A stretch of DNA of 64,000 nt from contig JAUXVF010000016.1 of NCBI GenBank assembly GCA_030680355.1, positions 1 through 64,000 of the forward strand. Reading direction: 5' to 3'. The notes beneath the pieces were generated by a model. It worked only from the letters and a program-made list of their open reading frames with translations. It did no database searches and was not told the origin of the DNA. The position numbers were made by a program, and so were the translations under genes. Shown here one piece after another: positions 39,265 through 49,278 of the stretch; position 1 is the first letter of the stretch, and each line of letters opens with the position of its first letter. The DNA comes from Caulobacter sp. Its GTDB lineage: Bacteria; Pseudomonadota; Alphaproteobacteria; Caulobacterales; Caulobacteraceae.

Positions 39265-40758
39265 CTAGTTGGCGAGCCGGCGCAGGAAGGAGGGGATCTC
39301 GAGATCCTCGCCTTCATCCACCTGGGGTTCTTCCATCAGCTGGGGGGCGGCGGCCGTGCGGCCCGTGGTGCGGGCGGCCGGTGCGTCGTAGCGCTGGGCC
39401 TGGGGCTGCTGACGGCCGCTGAACAGGCTCAGGAAGCCCTTCCGCTGCTGCCGGCTGTCGTCGTACCCCGGGTCGACATGGAAGGCGTCGTCCAGGTCGC
39501 TCTCGTCGGCGACCAGCGGGTCAACGATGACGGTGCGCGCCTGCGCCGACTGGATGACGGGCTGCGGCGCGGAAACCGGCGGAACCAGCGGGACGTCGAA
39601 GCCGAGGTCGGCCTGTTCGGTCTCGGTCGAAACCGAGGGGTCGGCGTCATCATGGTTCAGATGGGTCCAGGTGGACACCGGTTCCGGCTGGCGGGCGGCG
39701 ACCGGCTCGGGCTGGACGGCGGGGGTCTCCGAAACCACGGGCGTCGAAGCGATGACGTTGGTGCGGGCCGGACGGGCCGGTTCGATGGCGGCGATCGAGG
39801 CGCCGTCCATGCCGGTGGCGACGACCGAAACCCGGATCGAGCCTTCCAGGGCCGGATCGAAGGCGGCGCCGAAGATGACGTTGGCTTCGGGGTCGACCTG
39901 GTCGGTGATGGCGTTGGCCGCCTCGTCGACTTCCAGCAGGGTCATGTCCAGGCCGCCGGTCACATTGACCAGCACGGCCTTGGCGCCCTTGAGGGACACT
40001 TCGTCGAGCAGGGGGTTCTGGATGGCGTTTTGCGCCGCCAGCAGGGCGCGGTCTTCGCCGGTCGCCTCGCCGGTGCCCATCATCGCCTTGCCCATCTCGG
40101 TCATGACCGTGCGGACGTCGGCGAAGTCGAGGTTGATCAGGCCGGGCAGAACCATCAGGTCGGTGATCGACCGGACGCCCGAATGCAGCACCTGGTCAGC
40201 CATGCCGAAGGCTTCGGCGAAGGTGGTCCGCTCGTTGGCGATCCGGAACAGGTTCTGGTTGGGAATGACGATCAGGGTGTCGACGTAGCGCTGCAGCTCG
40301 GCGATGCCGGCGTCCGCGAGGCGCATGCGGTGACGGCCCTCGAAATGGAACGGCTTGGTGACCACGCCCACCGTCAGGATGCCGCGCTCGCGCGCGCATT
40401 TGGCGATGATCGGCGCGGCGCCGGTGCCGGTGCCGCCGCCCATGCCGGCGGTGATGAAGACCATATGGGCGCCGTCGAGATGCTCGCCGATCTCGGACGC
40501 GCTTTCTTCCGCCGCGCTCATGCCGACTTCAGGATGAGCCCCGGCGCCGAGGCCCTGGGTCACCTGCACGCCGAGCTGAATGCGCCGGTCGGTCTTGGCG
40601 AACATCAACTGTTGGGCGTCGGTGTTGGCGACGACAAACTCAACGCCTTCCAGCTCAGCCTCGATCATATTGTTGACCGCGTTGCCACCAGCGCCGCCGA
40701 TGCCGAAAACGACGATCCGTGGCTTCAACTCGGTGGTCTGAGGTGCGTACAATTTCAT
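39265..40758 (-). CDS. ftsZ: Cell division protein FtsZ
   Basis: A 497-residue bacterial tubulin that forms the Z ring. The GTP-binding part starts [19 protein letters not shown] and holds the tubulin signature [10 protein letters not shown]. The T7 synergy loop [11 protein letters not shown] follows. A disordered, Pro/acid-rich linker of about 170 residues leads to the C-terminal peptide [13 protein letters not shown], which binds FtsA and other partners. A long linker is usual in Caulobacterales. The ATG at 40758 ([13 protein letters not shown]) was chosen over a frame start at 40806. The upstream region carries a CtrA box. Confidence 0.97.
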   Translation of the reverse strand: MKLYAPQTTELKPRIVVFGIGGAGGNAVNNMIEAELEGVEFVVANTDAQQLMFAKTDRRIQLGVQVTQGLGAGAHPEVGMSAAEESASEIGEHLDGAHMVFITAGMGGGTGTGAAPIIAKCARERGILTVGVVTKPFHFEGRHRMRLADAGIAELQRYVDTLIVIPNQNLFRIANERTTFAEAFGMADQVLHSGVRSITDLMVLPGLINLDFADVRTVMTEMGKAMMGTGEATGEDRALLAAQNAIQNPLLDEVSLKGAKAVLVNVTGGLDMTLLEVDEAANAITDQVDPEANVIFGAAFDPALEGSIRVSVVATGMDGASIAAIEPARPARTNVIASTPVVSETPAVQPEPVAARQPEPVSTWTHLNHDDADPSVSTETEQADLGFDVPLVPPVSAPQPVIQSAQARTVIVDPLVADESDLDDAFHVDPGYDDSRQQRKGFLSLFSGRQQPQAQRYDAPAARTTGRTAAAPQLMEEPQVDEGEDLEIPSFLRRLAN

Positions 40759-40957
40759 TTCCGAATCCCGCGTCCTGATGTTCTTTCGAACGATCCGGCG
40801 ACCCACACGCCGGTAATGCCTTACGGCGGGGTTAACATCGGACCCACATCCTTAATCGGCAGTTAACCGCATAGCGTGAGTCGGGCCGCGGTCGAGGCGC
40901 CCGCAACGCAAATTTGTTGATTGGTAAGGGATTGCGCGAATCACTCGCGCTGGGAAT
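40759..40957 (-). promoter_or_regulatory. ftsZ promoter region with CtrA box and GANTC sites
   Basis: The 199 bases between ftsA and ftsZ hold a canonical CtrA box, TTAA-TCGGCAG-TTAAC, at 40852-40867, and another half site GTTAAC at 40831-40836. Two GAATC sites, the methylation target of CcrM (GANTC), lie at 40763-40767, five bases before the ATG, and at 40938-40942. In Caulobacter CtrA represses ftsZ, and methylation with GcrA stimulates it. The same logic is expected here by homology. Confidence 0.8.
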
Positions 40958-42301
40958 TTACAGGTTGTCGCGCAACCAGGCGGCCACCTTTGCAACCGGC
41001 CCGGCGGAAGGGTCCAGCGGCTCGCGACGAACGCGAGCGCCGGCGAGGGCCTTGGCCGAAACCGCTTCGCGCGGACCGAAGGCGGCGCGGTGCAGGATGC
41101 CGGCCGCGGCGCAGAAGGCCGGACCGGTCACGGCGTCGGCCAGATGCGGCACCCGGCGGGGCCGGCCGAGCCGCACGGGCCGGTCAAACACACGCACCGC
41201 GACTTCACGAACACCGGCCAGCTGGCTGGCGCCGCCGGTCAGGACGATGCCCGCCCCCGGCTCGATCAGGGCGCCCGACGCCTTCAGCCGCTCGCGCAGC
41301 AATTCCAGGGTTTCCTCGACGCGGGGGGCGATGATGCCCTTGAGCAGCGAGCGGGGCGCGATCACCGGACTGGCGCCGGGATCATCGCCGCGCGGCGGGG
41401 CTTCGATCATTTCGCGGTCTTCATTGGCGGAGGCGATGGCCGACCCATGCAGGGTCTTGAGCCGTTCGGCCGCCGCGCGGGAAGTCGAGAAGCCGCGGGC
41501 GATGTCCTGTGTCACGTGCTCGCCGCCGACCGGCAGGCATTCGACATGCACCAGACTGCCGCCGCTGAACACGGCCGCGGAGGTCACGCCGCCGCCCATG
41601 TCGATACAGATGGCGCCCAGGTCCATCTCGTCCTCTTCGAGGGCCGCCAGGGCCGAGACGAAGGGCGAGGCCACGACGCCGTCGAACTGCAGGTGGGCGC
41701 GCTCCACGCAGTGACCGAGGGTCTGGTAGATGGTCTCGGCGATCGAAACGACCACCAGATCCACGCCCAGGGACTTGCCGAACATGGCGCGCGGATCGCG
41801 CACCCCCTTCTGGCTGTCCACGGACCAGGCGATCGGAAGAATGTGCAACGGCCGACGCCCCGGCAGCCGGATCATGTCCAGCGCCGCGGCGAGGGCGCGG
41901 GAGCAGTCATTGTCGGTGATCGGGCGGGCGCCGATCGAGACACGGGCGGAGACCCGGTCGCTGCCCATCTGGCCGCCGGCCGTGGACACGGTGACGCCCT
42001 GGACGCTGACGCCGGCCACCGACTCGGCGCGTTCGACAGCCAGGGCGATCGCCTCGGCCGCCTCGTCCATGCTGGAAATGGTGGCGCCCTTGACGCCGCG
42101 GGACTGGACATAGCCGACCCCGGCCGTGGTCAGGGTGCGGTCGGACCGGCGCACGCCATCGGGCTTCATCACGAAACAGGCGACCTTCGAGGCGCCCAGA
42201 TCCACCGCGGCCGTCACCGGCTGCCGGACAAGCGCCGCCTTCAGGCTGTCACCAGCCTGTTTGCGATCTTCCTGCCGCGCCATCGTCTTCGCCACGCCCA
42301 T
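40958..42301 (-). CDS. ftsA: Cell division protein FtsA
   Basis: A 447-residue actin-like protein that ties FtsZ to the membrane and recruits late divisome proteins. Phosphate-binding loops are AVDLGASKVACFV and CIDMGGGVTSAAVF, and the adenosine motif is VLTGGASQL. The C-terminal end VAKVAAWLRDNL is the amphipathic membrane-targeting helix. An ATG at 42283 is an alternative start. It lies 13 bases after ftsQ. A CtrA-like element upstream of ftsQ may drive both. Confidence 0.95.
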   Translation of the reverse strand: MGVAKTMARQEDRKQAGDSLKAALVRQPVTAAVDLGASKVACFVMKPDGVRRSDRTLTTAGVGYVQSRGVKGATISSMDEAAEAIALAVERAESVAGVSVQGVTVSTAGGQMGSDRVSARVSIGARPITDNDCSRALAAALDMIRLPGRRPLHILPIAWSVDSQKGVRDPRAMFGKSLGVDLVVVSIAETIYQTLGHCVERAHLQFDGVVASPFVSALAALEEDEMDLGAICIDMGGGVTSAAVFSGGSLVHVECLPVGGEHVTQDIARGFSTSRAAAERLKTLHGSAIASANEDREMIEAPPRGDDPGASPVIAPRSLLKGIIAPRVEETLELLRERLKASGALIEPGAGIVLTGGASQLAGVREVAVRVFDRPVRLGRPRRVPHLADAVTGPAFCAAAGILHRAAFGPREAVSAKALAGARVRREPLDPSAGPVAKVAAWLRDNL

Positions 42302-42314
42302 GCCCCAAATCTTC

Positions 42315-43226
42315 CTAGGCGCCGTCAGACACCAGTGGACCGCCTGTCAGCGGCGTCGCCCGCGGTCGCACGGCGATCACGCCGGGCTCCCGCAAATCAA
42401 TCCGTTCAAATCCCAGATCGAGGATTCGCTGGCGCTGATCCAGCTGATCCAGCTGAATGAGCGCCGACTCCAACTCGACCGCCGGCAGCTGCACCAGTCC
42501 GCCGTCCTTCAACCGCAGATCCCAGCGGCGCCCGTCGACCCGCACCAGGGCCTCCAGACGTTCGACCAGGCGCGGCCGCGAATTCACCGCCGCCAGGATT
42601 TCCGAGGCGTCGAGGTTGGCCTCCGCGCCCACGATCAGGGGCAGGTCCGGGAACCGCCCCGCATCGGCTTCGGGGATCGGGCGACCACCGGAATCGATCA
42701 CCCAGGTCCGGCCGTTATTCTGCCAGACCGCGAGGGTTTTCCGTTCCTTGACCGCCACCACCAGGGTGTCGGGGAGCAGCCGCACGATCTGCACTTCCTT
42801 GACCCAGCCCACGCCCTCAACCGATTTGCGCACGGCGTCGAGATCAACATCGAGGATCGGCTGTCCAACCCGCAGATTCACGGCGGCCAGCACCGCTTCA
42901 CGCGCCATCGGCGAGGCACCCTGGACGTGAATCTTCCGCAGCCGGAATCCAAACTCGGCGGAGCGTCCGGCGACAGCGGTCTGGGTGTTGTGGGCAAGGG
43001 CCTGGGCGCGGTCGCCCGTGGCCAGGGTGACGAACACCCCGACAACCAGCACCAGGCCCGCCACGGCGAGGGCGAACGTCGGCGGCAGGCCAACGATCCG
43101 CACAGCCCGCAACTTGGTCGCGGACTGGGGCCCCTTGGCGGAGGCGCGGGGTTTTCCCACTTTGCCGGGCGCTTTGGCCCTGGGTTTGGCGCTAGTCTGC
43201 CTTACCCCCCGCAATGTCGCGGGCAT
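42315..43226 (-). CDS. ftsQ: Cell division protein FtsQ
   Basis: About 303 residues. A basic Ala/Lys/Pro-rich cytoplasmic tail (about 1-45) is followed by one membrane helix (about 50-70), a POTRA domain ([20 protein letters not shown]) and the FtsQ beta domain ([20 protein letters not shown]). It bridges cytoplasmic and periplasmic division proteins with FtsL. The ATG at 43226 overlaps the ddl 3' end by 35 bases; no later start codon gives a complete tail. Confidence 0.92.
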   Translation of the reverse strand: MPATLRGVRQTSAKPRAKAPGKVGKPRASAKGPQSATKLRAVRIVGLPPTFALAVAGLVLVVGVFVTLATGDRAQALAHNTQTAVAGRSAEFGFRLRKIHVQGASPMAREAVLAAVNLRVGQPILDVDLDAVRKSVEGVGWVKEVQIVRLLPDTLVVAVKERKTLAVWQNNGRTWVIDSGGRPIPEADAGRFPDLPLIVGAEANLDASEILAAVNSRPRLVERLEALVRVDGRRWDLRLKDGGLVQLPAVELESALIQLDQLDQRQRILDLGFERIDLREPGVIAVRPRATPLTGGPLVSDGA

Positions 43227-44139
43227 ACGCGTCCTCCACGATCCAGAGCACCAATTGGTCAAACGACGTCCCCAGATGGGCCGCCTGCTCCGGTACGAGA
43301 GAAGTCGGCGTCATTCCGGGCTGCGTGTTCACCTCTAGAAGGACCAGAAGACGTTTAACGGGGTCATAACGAAAGTCGCTTCTGGTCACACCCCGGCAAC
43401 CAAGAGCCGCATGCGCGAGCTCCGCCAGACGTAGCGCGCGGTCGAAGTCGTCGGCCGGCATCCGGGCCGGGACAACGTGTTGCGAGCCGCCTTCGGCGTA
43501 TTTGGCGTCGTAATCATAGAAGCCGGTGCTCGGAACGATTTCTGTCACCGTCAACGCCTTGCCGGCCTGAACGGCGACCGCCAGTTCGAGACCGGCGATA
43601 TAGGGCTCGATCATCACCTCTTCGCCATAGGTCCAGGTCGGGGCGACCAGCTCCTGCGGCGGCCGGTTGGCGCCGTCGAAGACGAGGAAGACGCCGACCG
43701 AGGAGCCCTCGGCGTTCGGCTTGACCACATAGGGCGGCGCCATGACGTGACGTTCGGCCGCCTCGAACCGGTTGAACAGGCCGCCGCCCGGCACGGCCAC
43801 GCCCGCCGCCGCCAGCACCGCCTTGGACTTGGCCTTGTCCATGGCCAGGGCCGAGGCCAGCACGCCGCTGTGGGTGTAGGGGATGGCCAGGGTCTCAAGC
43901 ACGCCCTGGACACAGCCGTCCTCGCCCCATTCGCCGTGCAGGGCGTTGAAACAGACGTCCGGCTTGAGAGCCGTCAACACCTGGGCCAGGTCGCGGCCAG
44001 CGTCGACGCGGGTGACCCTGGCCCCCAGGTTTTCCAGCGCCGTGGCGCAGGCGGCGCCGGAGACCAGGCTGACGTCGCGCTCCGATGACAGACCGCCGAG
44101 CAGAACGGCGACGTGGCGGCCTTCGAGGGGTTTGCTCAT
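43192..44139 (-). CDS. ddl: D-alanine--D-alanine ligase
   Basis: A 315-residue ATP-grasp enzyme that makes the D-Ala-D-Ala dipeptide for Mur[20 protein letters not shown] is the N-terminal signature, [16 protein letters not shown] follows, the ATP region has [13 protein letters not shown], and the metal loop is [15 protein letters not shown]. The length fits DdlB. The ATG at 44139 overlaps the stop of the M28 peptidase (ATGA), although that gene is not a usual dcw member. The 3' end holds a CtrA-like element. Confidence 0.95.
   Translation of the reverse strand: MSKPLEGRHVAVLLGGLSSERDVSLVSGAACATALENLGARVTRVDAGRDLAQVLTALKPDVCFNALHGEWGEDGCVQGVLETLAIPYTHSGVLASALAMDKAKSKAVLAAAGVAVPGGGLFNRFEAAERHVMAPPYVVKPNAEGSSVGVFLVFDGANRPPQELVAPTWTYGEEVMIEPYIAGLELAVAVQAGKALTVTEIVPSTGFYDYDAKYAEGGSQHVVPARMPADDFDRALRLAELAHAALGCRGVTRSDFRYDPVKRLLVLLEVNTQPGMTPTSLVPEQAAHLGTSFDQLVLWIVEDAYARDIAGGKAD
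43355..43370. promoter_or_regulatory. CtrA-like element inside ddl, upstream of ftsQ
   Basis: TTAA-CGGGGTC-ATAAC lies about 130 bases upstream of the ftsQ ATG. It differs at one base from TTAA-N7-TTAAC. In Caulobacter a CtrA-activated promoter for ftsQA lies in this position. The match is imperfect and lies in coding sequence, so this is a candidate only. Confidence 0.35.
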
Positions 44140-45515
44140 TGCGCGGCTTTCGGGCGGAAATCGATGTCGCTGTCGGCGATCATGTAGAGCAGCGCCGCCC
44201 AGGCGGCGACGTTCTGGTTCAGCTGGGCCGGGTCGATCTTGTCGAGGGTGTCGTCGGCCGAGTGATGCAGGTCGAAATAGCGGCTCGCGTCCTGGCGCAG
44301 GCTGAACACCGGCACGCCGGCCGCCGCCAGGCCCTCGACGTCCGAACCGCCGAACGGGGCCGGGTCGCGGGCGATGAAGATCTTCAAGGGCGCCAGCACG
44401 GTCGGCAGGTCGGCCAGGGCCGGCTGTTTCATCGCGTCCTTCGGCAGCATCAGGGCATAGATGCGGTCGGCGCCCAGGTCGCTCTCGCTGGCGACGATGA
44501 AGTCGGCCAGCTCGTCCTTGCGGGCCGCGGCATAGGCCTCGCTGGAGCCGCCGGATTCCTCCGAGCCCCACATGACCACGCGGATCGTGCGGCGCGGATG
44601 TTTGGGCAGGTCGCCGATCAGTTTCGCGGCCGCGGTGGTGATGGCGACGCCGGCGGCGTCGTCGATGGCGCCCGTGCCCGGGTCCCAGCTGTCGAGGTGG
44701 CCGCCGATGACGATGACCTCTTCCGGCGCCGCGCTGCCGGCGATGTCGCCGGAGATGTTCCAGGCGACGCCCTTGGGATTGGTGGTCGAGGCCAGGCTCA
44801 GCTTGATGCGGACCGGACCGCGTTTGGCGAGCTGTTCGATCAGGTCGGCGTCGGGCACGCCCAGGGCCGCGGCGGGGATTTTCGGCGCGTCGGCGGCGTA
44901 GCTGAGCACCCCCGTGTGGGCCAGGCGGGAGTCCGAGGTCGAGACCGACCGCATCAGAAAGGCGACCGCGCCCCGCCGCGCCGCTTCCGACGCCCCCGAC
45001 CGGCGGACAAGGCCGGCCGCGCCGTAACCCTGACCGTCCTGGGTGCGGGTCATGGGCTGGTTGACCACGGCGATCTTGCCGGTCAGCGATCCGGCCGGCG
45101 CCGCCAGCAATGCGGCGTAGGAGTTGAACACGACAACCTCGGCCTCGAGGCCCTTCGCCGCCGTCGGCACGGAGCGGCCCAGACCGAGGATCGACAGCGG
45201 GAAGGGATAGGGGCCGGTGATCGCGGCCGACTCCGGTCCACGCGTCCAGCTAGCCTTGGCGAACTCCTCGACCTTGATGTTGGTGAAGCCCAGGTCGGTG
45301 AAGGTCTTCACCGCCCAGTCCCTGGCCCGGGCCATGCCCGGCGAGCCGACCAGGCGGGGCCCGACGGTCGTGGTCAGGTCCTCGACCACCGTCCAGGCGG
45401 TGGCGTCGGTCAGGGCGCGGTCGCGCAGGGCGGCGGCGGTGTCAGCCGGCTCGGCGGCGAGGGCCGGCGCGGCGAGAACGAGGGCGGCGGCGAAGGCCAG
45501 AACATGTGTGCGCAT
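44136..45515 (-). CDS. Exported M28-family metallopeptidase
   Basis: About 459 residues: a signal peptide ([18 protein letters not shown], cleavage near LA/AEP), a protease-associated insert (about 130-250) and an M28 catalytic domain. The zinc ligands fit: [19 protein letters not shown] (His, Asp), GSEESGG (Glu pair), ESDLGAD (Asp) and HHSADDTLD (His). This fits a secreted aminopeptidase/carboxypeptidase Q group. The peptide substrate is unknown. It lies between an unknown membrane gene and ddl within the dcw cluster, and its stop overlaps the ddl start, so it is translated in the same run. Confidence 0.9.
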   Translation of the reverse strand: MRTHVLAFAAALVLAAPALAAEPADTAAALRDRALTDATAWTVVEDLTTTVGPRLVGSPGMARARDWAVKTFTDLGFTNIKVEEFAKASWTRGPESAAITGPYPFPLSILGLGRSVPTAAKGLEAEVVVFNSYAALLAAPAGSLTGKIAVVNQPMTRTQDGQGYGAAGLVRRSGASEAARRGAVAFLMRSVSTSDSRLAHTGVLSYAADAPKIPAAALGVPDADLIEQLAKRGPVRIKLSLASTTNPKGVAWNISGDIAGSAAPEEVIVIGGHLDSWDPGTGAIDDAAGVAITTAAAKLIGDLPKHPRRTIRVVMWGSEESGGSSEAYAAARKDELADFIVASESDLGADRIYALMLPKDAMKQPALADLPTVLAPLKIFIARDPAPFGGSDVEGLAAAGVPVFSLRQDASRYFDLHHSADDTLDKIDPAQLNQNVAAWAALLYMIADSDIDFRPKAAQ

Positions 45516-45562
45516 GTCCAGCGGGTGCGATAGCCGCGCCGCCCTGTCAAGCGCTCCGGGCG

Positions 45563-46672
45563 TCAGCGGCCGCGGGTCAGGTTGCGGTATTCGACCAGCC
45601 GTTCCTTGTCGCGCCGCACCTGCTCGCCGATCGTGTTGTCGAGATCGAGGGTGGCGTAACGAATCCAGGAATTGGGATCGAGCTTGTCCTGGACCAGGGT
45701 CACCGGCGTGCGCCACAGGAAGTAGGACGCCCAGCTGGTCGCCAGACCCAGAACCAGGGCCAGGCCCTGAAGGCCCCGGAACAGGCCGGCGTTCTCGGTC
45801 CCGGGCTGCAGCGTGACCAGGAACAGGATCCACACGCCCAGACCCAGCACGGTCAGGATGCCGCCGGCCCATTCCATCCAGTAGCGCTCGCGGCGGACCC
45901 GCCACATGGACACCTGGACGTATTTCTCGAGATATTCCATCCGCGCGGCGATCCACATCAGCATGCGGACCAGGAAGGCCGAGCGCCGGCCCCAGCCGGG
46001 TCCGTCGGTCTGGAAATGGGTTTCCGACTGATCGGGCAGCGCCCGGATGGTCGTGTAGTCGTTCTGCAGCGTCCGGGTGTACTGGACGATCTCCCGCGAC
46101 AGGGAATAGGAGCGATTCTCCAGACCCAGGCGGTACTGGACGAAGATCAGGGCGTTGACGCCGAAGAAGACCCCGAAGGTCAGCAGCATGGCCAGGGCGA
46201 TGCCGAGAGTCTGGGGCATGGCCCCGACGACCACGCCCTGAAGCAGCGACGGACCGTTCGCCACCAGGAACCAGAAGCCGACCAGGGCCGCCACCTGCAG
46301 CGCGCGCTTGCCCAGCATGTAGGTCACCAGCCAGCCGAAAATCAGCCGGCCGTAGCCCGAGATCTCCCGCCGCATGCCCTCGTCGTCAGGGAAGCGCTCC
46401 TCGATCTGCGCCTTGTAGATGACGTGGAACCGGTCCGGCTTCCTGAGCTTCTGGCCGAACGGGAAAATCTCGAGCGGGACATTGTAATAGAGGTCGATCC
46501 GCTTGGAGAGGGCGGTCTCGATCTCAGGGTCGAGCGACAGGAAATCGCTGCTGGAGAACAGTCGCGCGTCCGCTTCCTGCTGGATGTCAGCGACCGATGG
46601 CGATGATGGCTCGTCGTGAGCGGTAAACAGCGGCTCAGGGGTCGACGGCTGTTCGTGTTCCTGCCCAGACAT
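45563..46672 (-). CDS. Unknown four-helix membrane protein in the dcw cluster
   Basis: A 369-residue protein. An acidic, Ser/Pro-rich N-terminal tail (about 1-40) and a soluble stretch (KRIDLYYNVPLEIFPFGQK) precede four membrane helices in two hairpins (about 125-140, 153-178, 270-290 and 298-318). A basic cytoplasmic loop between the hairpins and a charged tail (DNTIGEQVRRDKERLVEYRN) are present. I do not recognise the family. It lies 100 bases after murB and 47 bases before the M28 peptidase. The position suggests a wall or division role, but nothing in the sequence shows one. Confidence 0.65.
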   Translation of the reverse strand: MSGQEHEQPSTPEPLFTAHDEPSSPSVADIQQEADARLFSSSDFLSLDPEIETALSKRIDLYYNVPLEIFPFGQKLRKPDRFHVIYKAQIEERFPDDEGMRREISGYGRLIFGWLVTYMLGKRALQVAALVGFWFLVANGPSLLQGVVVGAMPQTLGIALAMLLTFGVFFGVNALIFVQYRLGLENRSYSLSREIVQYTRTLQNDYTTIRALPDQSETHFQTDGPGWGRRSAFLVRMLMWIAARMEYLEKYVQVSMWRVRRERYWMEWAGGILTVLGLGVWILFLVTLQPGTENAGLFRGLQGLALVLGLATSWASYFLWRTPVTLVQDKLDPNSWIRYATLDLDNTIGEQVRRDKERLVEYRNLTRGR

Positions 46673-46772
46673 GTCTCGTTCGCGCCCGAAAAACCTTTGA
46701 TATCGAAGCCTACGCTACAATCCAGAGCGCTGCCACGCCCTTCCCGTGTGCCACGAACCCCGGCGGCGAGGC

Positions 46773-47675
46773 TCAGACCGGGCGGCCGATACGCTTGATT
46801 TCCCACTCCAGGTCGACGCCGGCATCGGCCTTGACCTGGGCCCGGACCGTGTCGCCGAGGCCTTCGAGATCGGCGGCCGTGGCTTCGCCAGTGTTGATCA
46901 TGAAGTTGGCATGCAGCGGCGAGAACATCGCCCCGCCGAACGGTTTGCCGCGCCAGCCGGCGTCGTCGACCAGTTTCCAGGACGAGTGGCCAGGCGGGTT
47001 CTTGAAGGTCGAGCCGCCGGTCTTCTCGCGGATCGGCTGGGTGGTCTCGCGGCGGGCGGTGATCTGCGCCATGCGCGCCTTGACGGCGGCGGGGTCGTCG
47101 GGAGTTCCGGCGAAGGTCGCGCCCAGAACGATCAGGTCGCCGTCCTGGATCGCGCTGTGGCGGTAGGTGTAGCCGAGCTCGGCCAGCGGCATGTCGCGGA
47201 CCGCGCCGGTGCGGTCCATGACCCGGGCCGAGGTCAGGACATCGACCGTCTCGGCGCCGTAGCAGCCGGCGTTCATGATCACCGCGCCGCCCACCGTGCC
47301 GGGGATGCCGGCGTAGAATTCCAGCCCCGCGATGCCCGCCTCGGCGGCCTTGCGGGCGAGGATGGCGTCGGGCACGGCCGAGCCGGCGCGGATGCGGCTG
47401 TCACCGAGCGCCTCGACGGTGTTGAAGCCCCGGCCCAGCCGGATGACCACCCCGTCGACGCCGCCGTCCCGCACCAGCAGGTTGGAGCCAACGCCGATGG
47501 CCATCACCGGCACGGCCGGGTCGAGGGCCTTCAGGAAATCAGAGAGATCGGCCTCGTCCTCGGGCAGGAACACCACATCCGCCGGCCCGCCGACCCGGAA
47601 CCAGGTGAAGGGCGCCAGGGGCTCGTCGCGGAGCAGCTTGCCGCGGACGGTGGGGAGGTGGTTGCGCCAGGTCAC
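46773..47675 (-). CDS. murB: UDP-N-acetylenolpyruvoylglucosamine reductase
   Basis: A 300-residue FAD enzyme that reduces UDP-GlcNAc-enolpyruvate to UDP-MurNAc. FAD-binding signatures are [28 protein letters not shown] and [38 protein letters not shown] follows. This is the type II (short) MurB. It starts at GTG 47675, preceded by AAGGA five bases upstream. That ribosome-binding site is formed by the border of the palindromic repeat inserted between murC and murB. The frame is open upstream through the repeat, but only the GTG start gives a normal N-terminus. Confidence 0.95.
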   Translation of the reverse strand: MTWRNHLPTVRGKLLRDEPLAPFTWFRVGGPADVVFLPEDEADLSDFLKALDPAVPVMAIGVGSNLLVRDGGVDGVVIRLGRGFNTVEALGDSRIRAGSAVPDAILARKAAEAGIAGLEFYAGIPGTVGGAVIMNAGCYGAETVDVLTSARVMDRTGAVRDMPLAELGYTYRHSAIQDGDLIVLGATFAGTPDDPAAVKARMAQITARRETTQPIREKTGGSTFKNPPGHSSWKLVDDAGWRGKPFGGAMFSPLHANFMINTGEATAADLEGLGDTVRAQVKADAGVDLEWEIKRIGRPV

Positions 47676-47681
47676 GGGTTT

Positions 47682-47832
47682 CCTTCTCCCCTTGCGGGAG
47701 AAGGTGGCCCGCGAAGCGGGTCGGATGAGGGGGTGATGACCCGGTCCGATTGGTGTCGCGATCCGCCCGAAGGGCCGGTGAGACCCCTCATCCGTCGGCT
47801 TCGCCGACACCTTCTCCCGCAAGGGGAGAAGG
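47682..47832. repeat. Palindromic repeat element inserted between murC and murB
   Basis: A 151-base element with perfect 23-base inverted ends (47682-47704 and 47810-47832, beginning CCTTCTCC) and an inner inverse pair CGGATGAGGGG / CCCCTCATCCG. It occupies nearly the whole 175-base gap between two genes that normally abut. Elements with CCTTCTCCC...GGGAGAAGG ends are dispersed in alphaproteobacteria. The murB-proximal end supplies the AGAAGGA ribosome-binding site. It may form a large RNA hairpin within the dcw transcript. Confidence 0.85.
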
Positions 47833-47850
47833 AAGGCGTTCCGTCCCCCA

Positions 47851-49269
47851 TCACGCCAGCGCCTCCAACTGTCCCGGCAGGGCATAGGACCAGCTGGTGA
47901 TATCGCCGGCGCCGCAGAGGATGACGATGTCGCCGTCGCTGGCCTCCTCGGCCACCAGCGCCGCCAGCGCGGCCGGGCTCTCCAGCGGGATCGCCCGGCG
48001 GTGACCGTAGCGGCGCAGGCCCTCGACGAGGGCGTCGCGGTCGACGCCTTCGATGGGCGCCTCGCCGGCGGTGTAGACGTCGGCGACGATGACCACGTCG
48101 GCGTCGTTGAAACAGGCGCTGAACTCGGCCATCAGGTCGCGCAGCCGGGTGAAGCGGTGCGGCTGGACCACGGCGATGACCTTGCCCTCGCCGGTCACGG
48201 CGCGGGCGGCGGTCAGGACGGCGGCGATCTCCACCGGATGGTGGGCGTAGTCGTCGATGACCCGCACGCCGCCGACCACGCCGGTGGTCGTGAACCGCCG
48301 ACGCACGCCGCCGAACCCGGCCAGGCCGGCGCGGATGCCGTCGGCGTCGACGCCCAGCTCGCGAGCCACGGCGATAGCGGCGCAGGCGTTCATGACATTA
48401 TGCAGTCCAGCCATCGGCAGGGTCAGGCCGTCATAGCGGATCGGCTCGCCGTCATGGCGGCTGATCAGGACGTCGAACCGGGCGCCGTCGGGGCCCATGG
48501 TGATGTGCTGGGCGCGGACCTCGGCCTGGGGGTTGGTGCCGTAGGTGACCAGCCGCCGGTTCTCGACCCGGGCGCTCAGCGCCTGGACCTCGGGGTGATC
48601 GACGCAGATGGCGGCGAAACCGTAGAAGGGGATGTTCTCGATGAAGTCCTGGAAGCCCTTCCTGACCGCGTCGAAGTCGCCCCAGTGGTCGAGGTGCTCG
48701 GCGTCGATATTGGTGACCACCGCGACCGTCGATTTCAGCTTCAGAAAGGTGCCGTCGCTCTCGTCGGCCTCGACGACGATCCAGTCGCCCTCCCCGACCT
48801 TGGCGTTGGTGCCGTAGGCGTTGATGATGCCGCCGTTGACCACGGTCGGATCAAGGCCGCCGGCGTCGAGCAGGGCGGCGATCATCGAGGTGGTGGTGGT
48901 CTTGCCATGGGTGCCGCCAACGGCGACCGAGAACTGCAGCCGCATCAGCTCGGCCAGCATTTCGGCGCGGCGGACCAGCGGCAGGCGGCGGTCGCGGGCG
49001 GCGACCATCTCGGCGTTGTCGGACCGGACGGCCGTCGAATAGACCACCGCCGAGGCGCCCTCGACCTGCCCGCCCTCATGGCCGATGAAGATGCGCGCCC
49101 CGAGCTTTTCCAGCCGGTCGGTGTTGGCGCTGGCCTTCACGTCCGAGCCCTGCACCGTATAGCCGATGCGGATCATGATCTCGGCGATGCCGCTCATGCC
49201 GATGCCGCCGATGCCGATAAAATGCACGGGGCCGATTTCGAAGGGGACGGGGCGACGACGCTGGTTCAT
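47851..49269 (-). CDS. murC: UDP-N-acetylmuramate--L-alanine ligase
   Basis: A 472-residue ATP-dependent ligase adding the first amino acid (L-Ala) to UDP-MurNAc. The N-terminal Rossmann part has [17 protein letters not shown]. The ATP loop is [13 protein letters not shown], and the central motif [13 protein letters not shown] and [14 protein letters not shown] are Mur ligase marks. The ATG at 49269 lies 9 bases after the murG stop. Confidence 0.97.
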   Translation of the reverse strand: MNQRRRPVPFEIGPVHFIGIGGIGMSGIAEIMIRIGYTVQGSDVKASANTDRLEKLGARIFIGHEGGQVEGASAVVYSTAVRSDNAEMVAARDRRLPLVRRAEMLAELMRLQFSVAVGGTHGKTTTTSMIAALLDAGGLDPTVVNGGIINAYGTNAKVGEGDWIVVEADESDGTFLKLKSTVAVVTNIDAEHLDHWGDFDAVRKGFQDFIENIPFYGFAAICVDHPEVQALSARVENRRLVTYGTNPQAEVRAQHITMGPDGARFDVLISRHDGEPIRYDGLTLPMAGLHNVMNACAAIAVARELGVDADGIRAGLAGFGGVRRRFTTTGVVGGVRVIDDYAHHPVEIAAVLTAARAVTGEGKVIAVVQPHRFTRLRDLMAEFSACFNDADVVIVADVYTAGEAPIEGVDRDALVEGLRRYGHRRAIPLESPAALAALVAEEASDGDIVILCGAGDITSWSYALPGQLEALA

Positions 49270-49278
49270 GCGCCGGGC

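Noticed and set aside
47676..47885. N-terminal extension of murB through the palindromic repeat to an upstream start
   Set aside because: The added residues are translated repeat DNA and overlap murC; the GTG at 47675 gives a normal MurB N-terminus with a ribosome-binding site.
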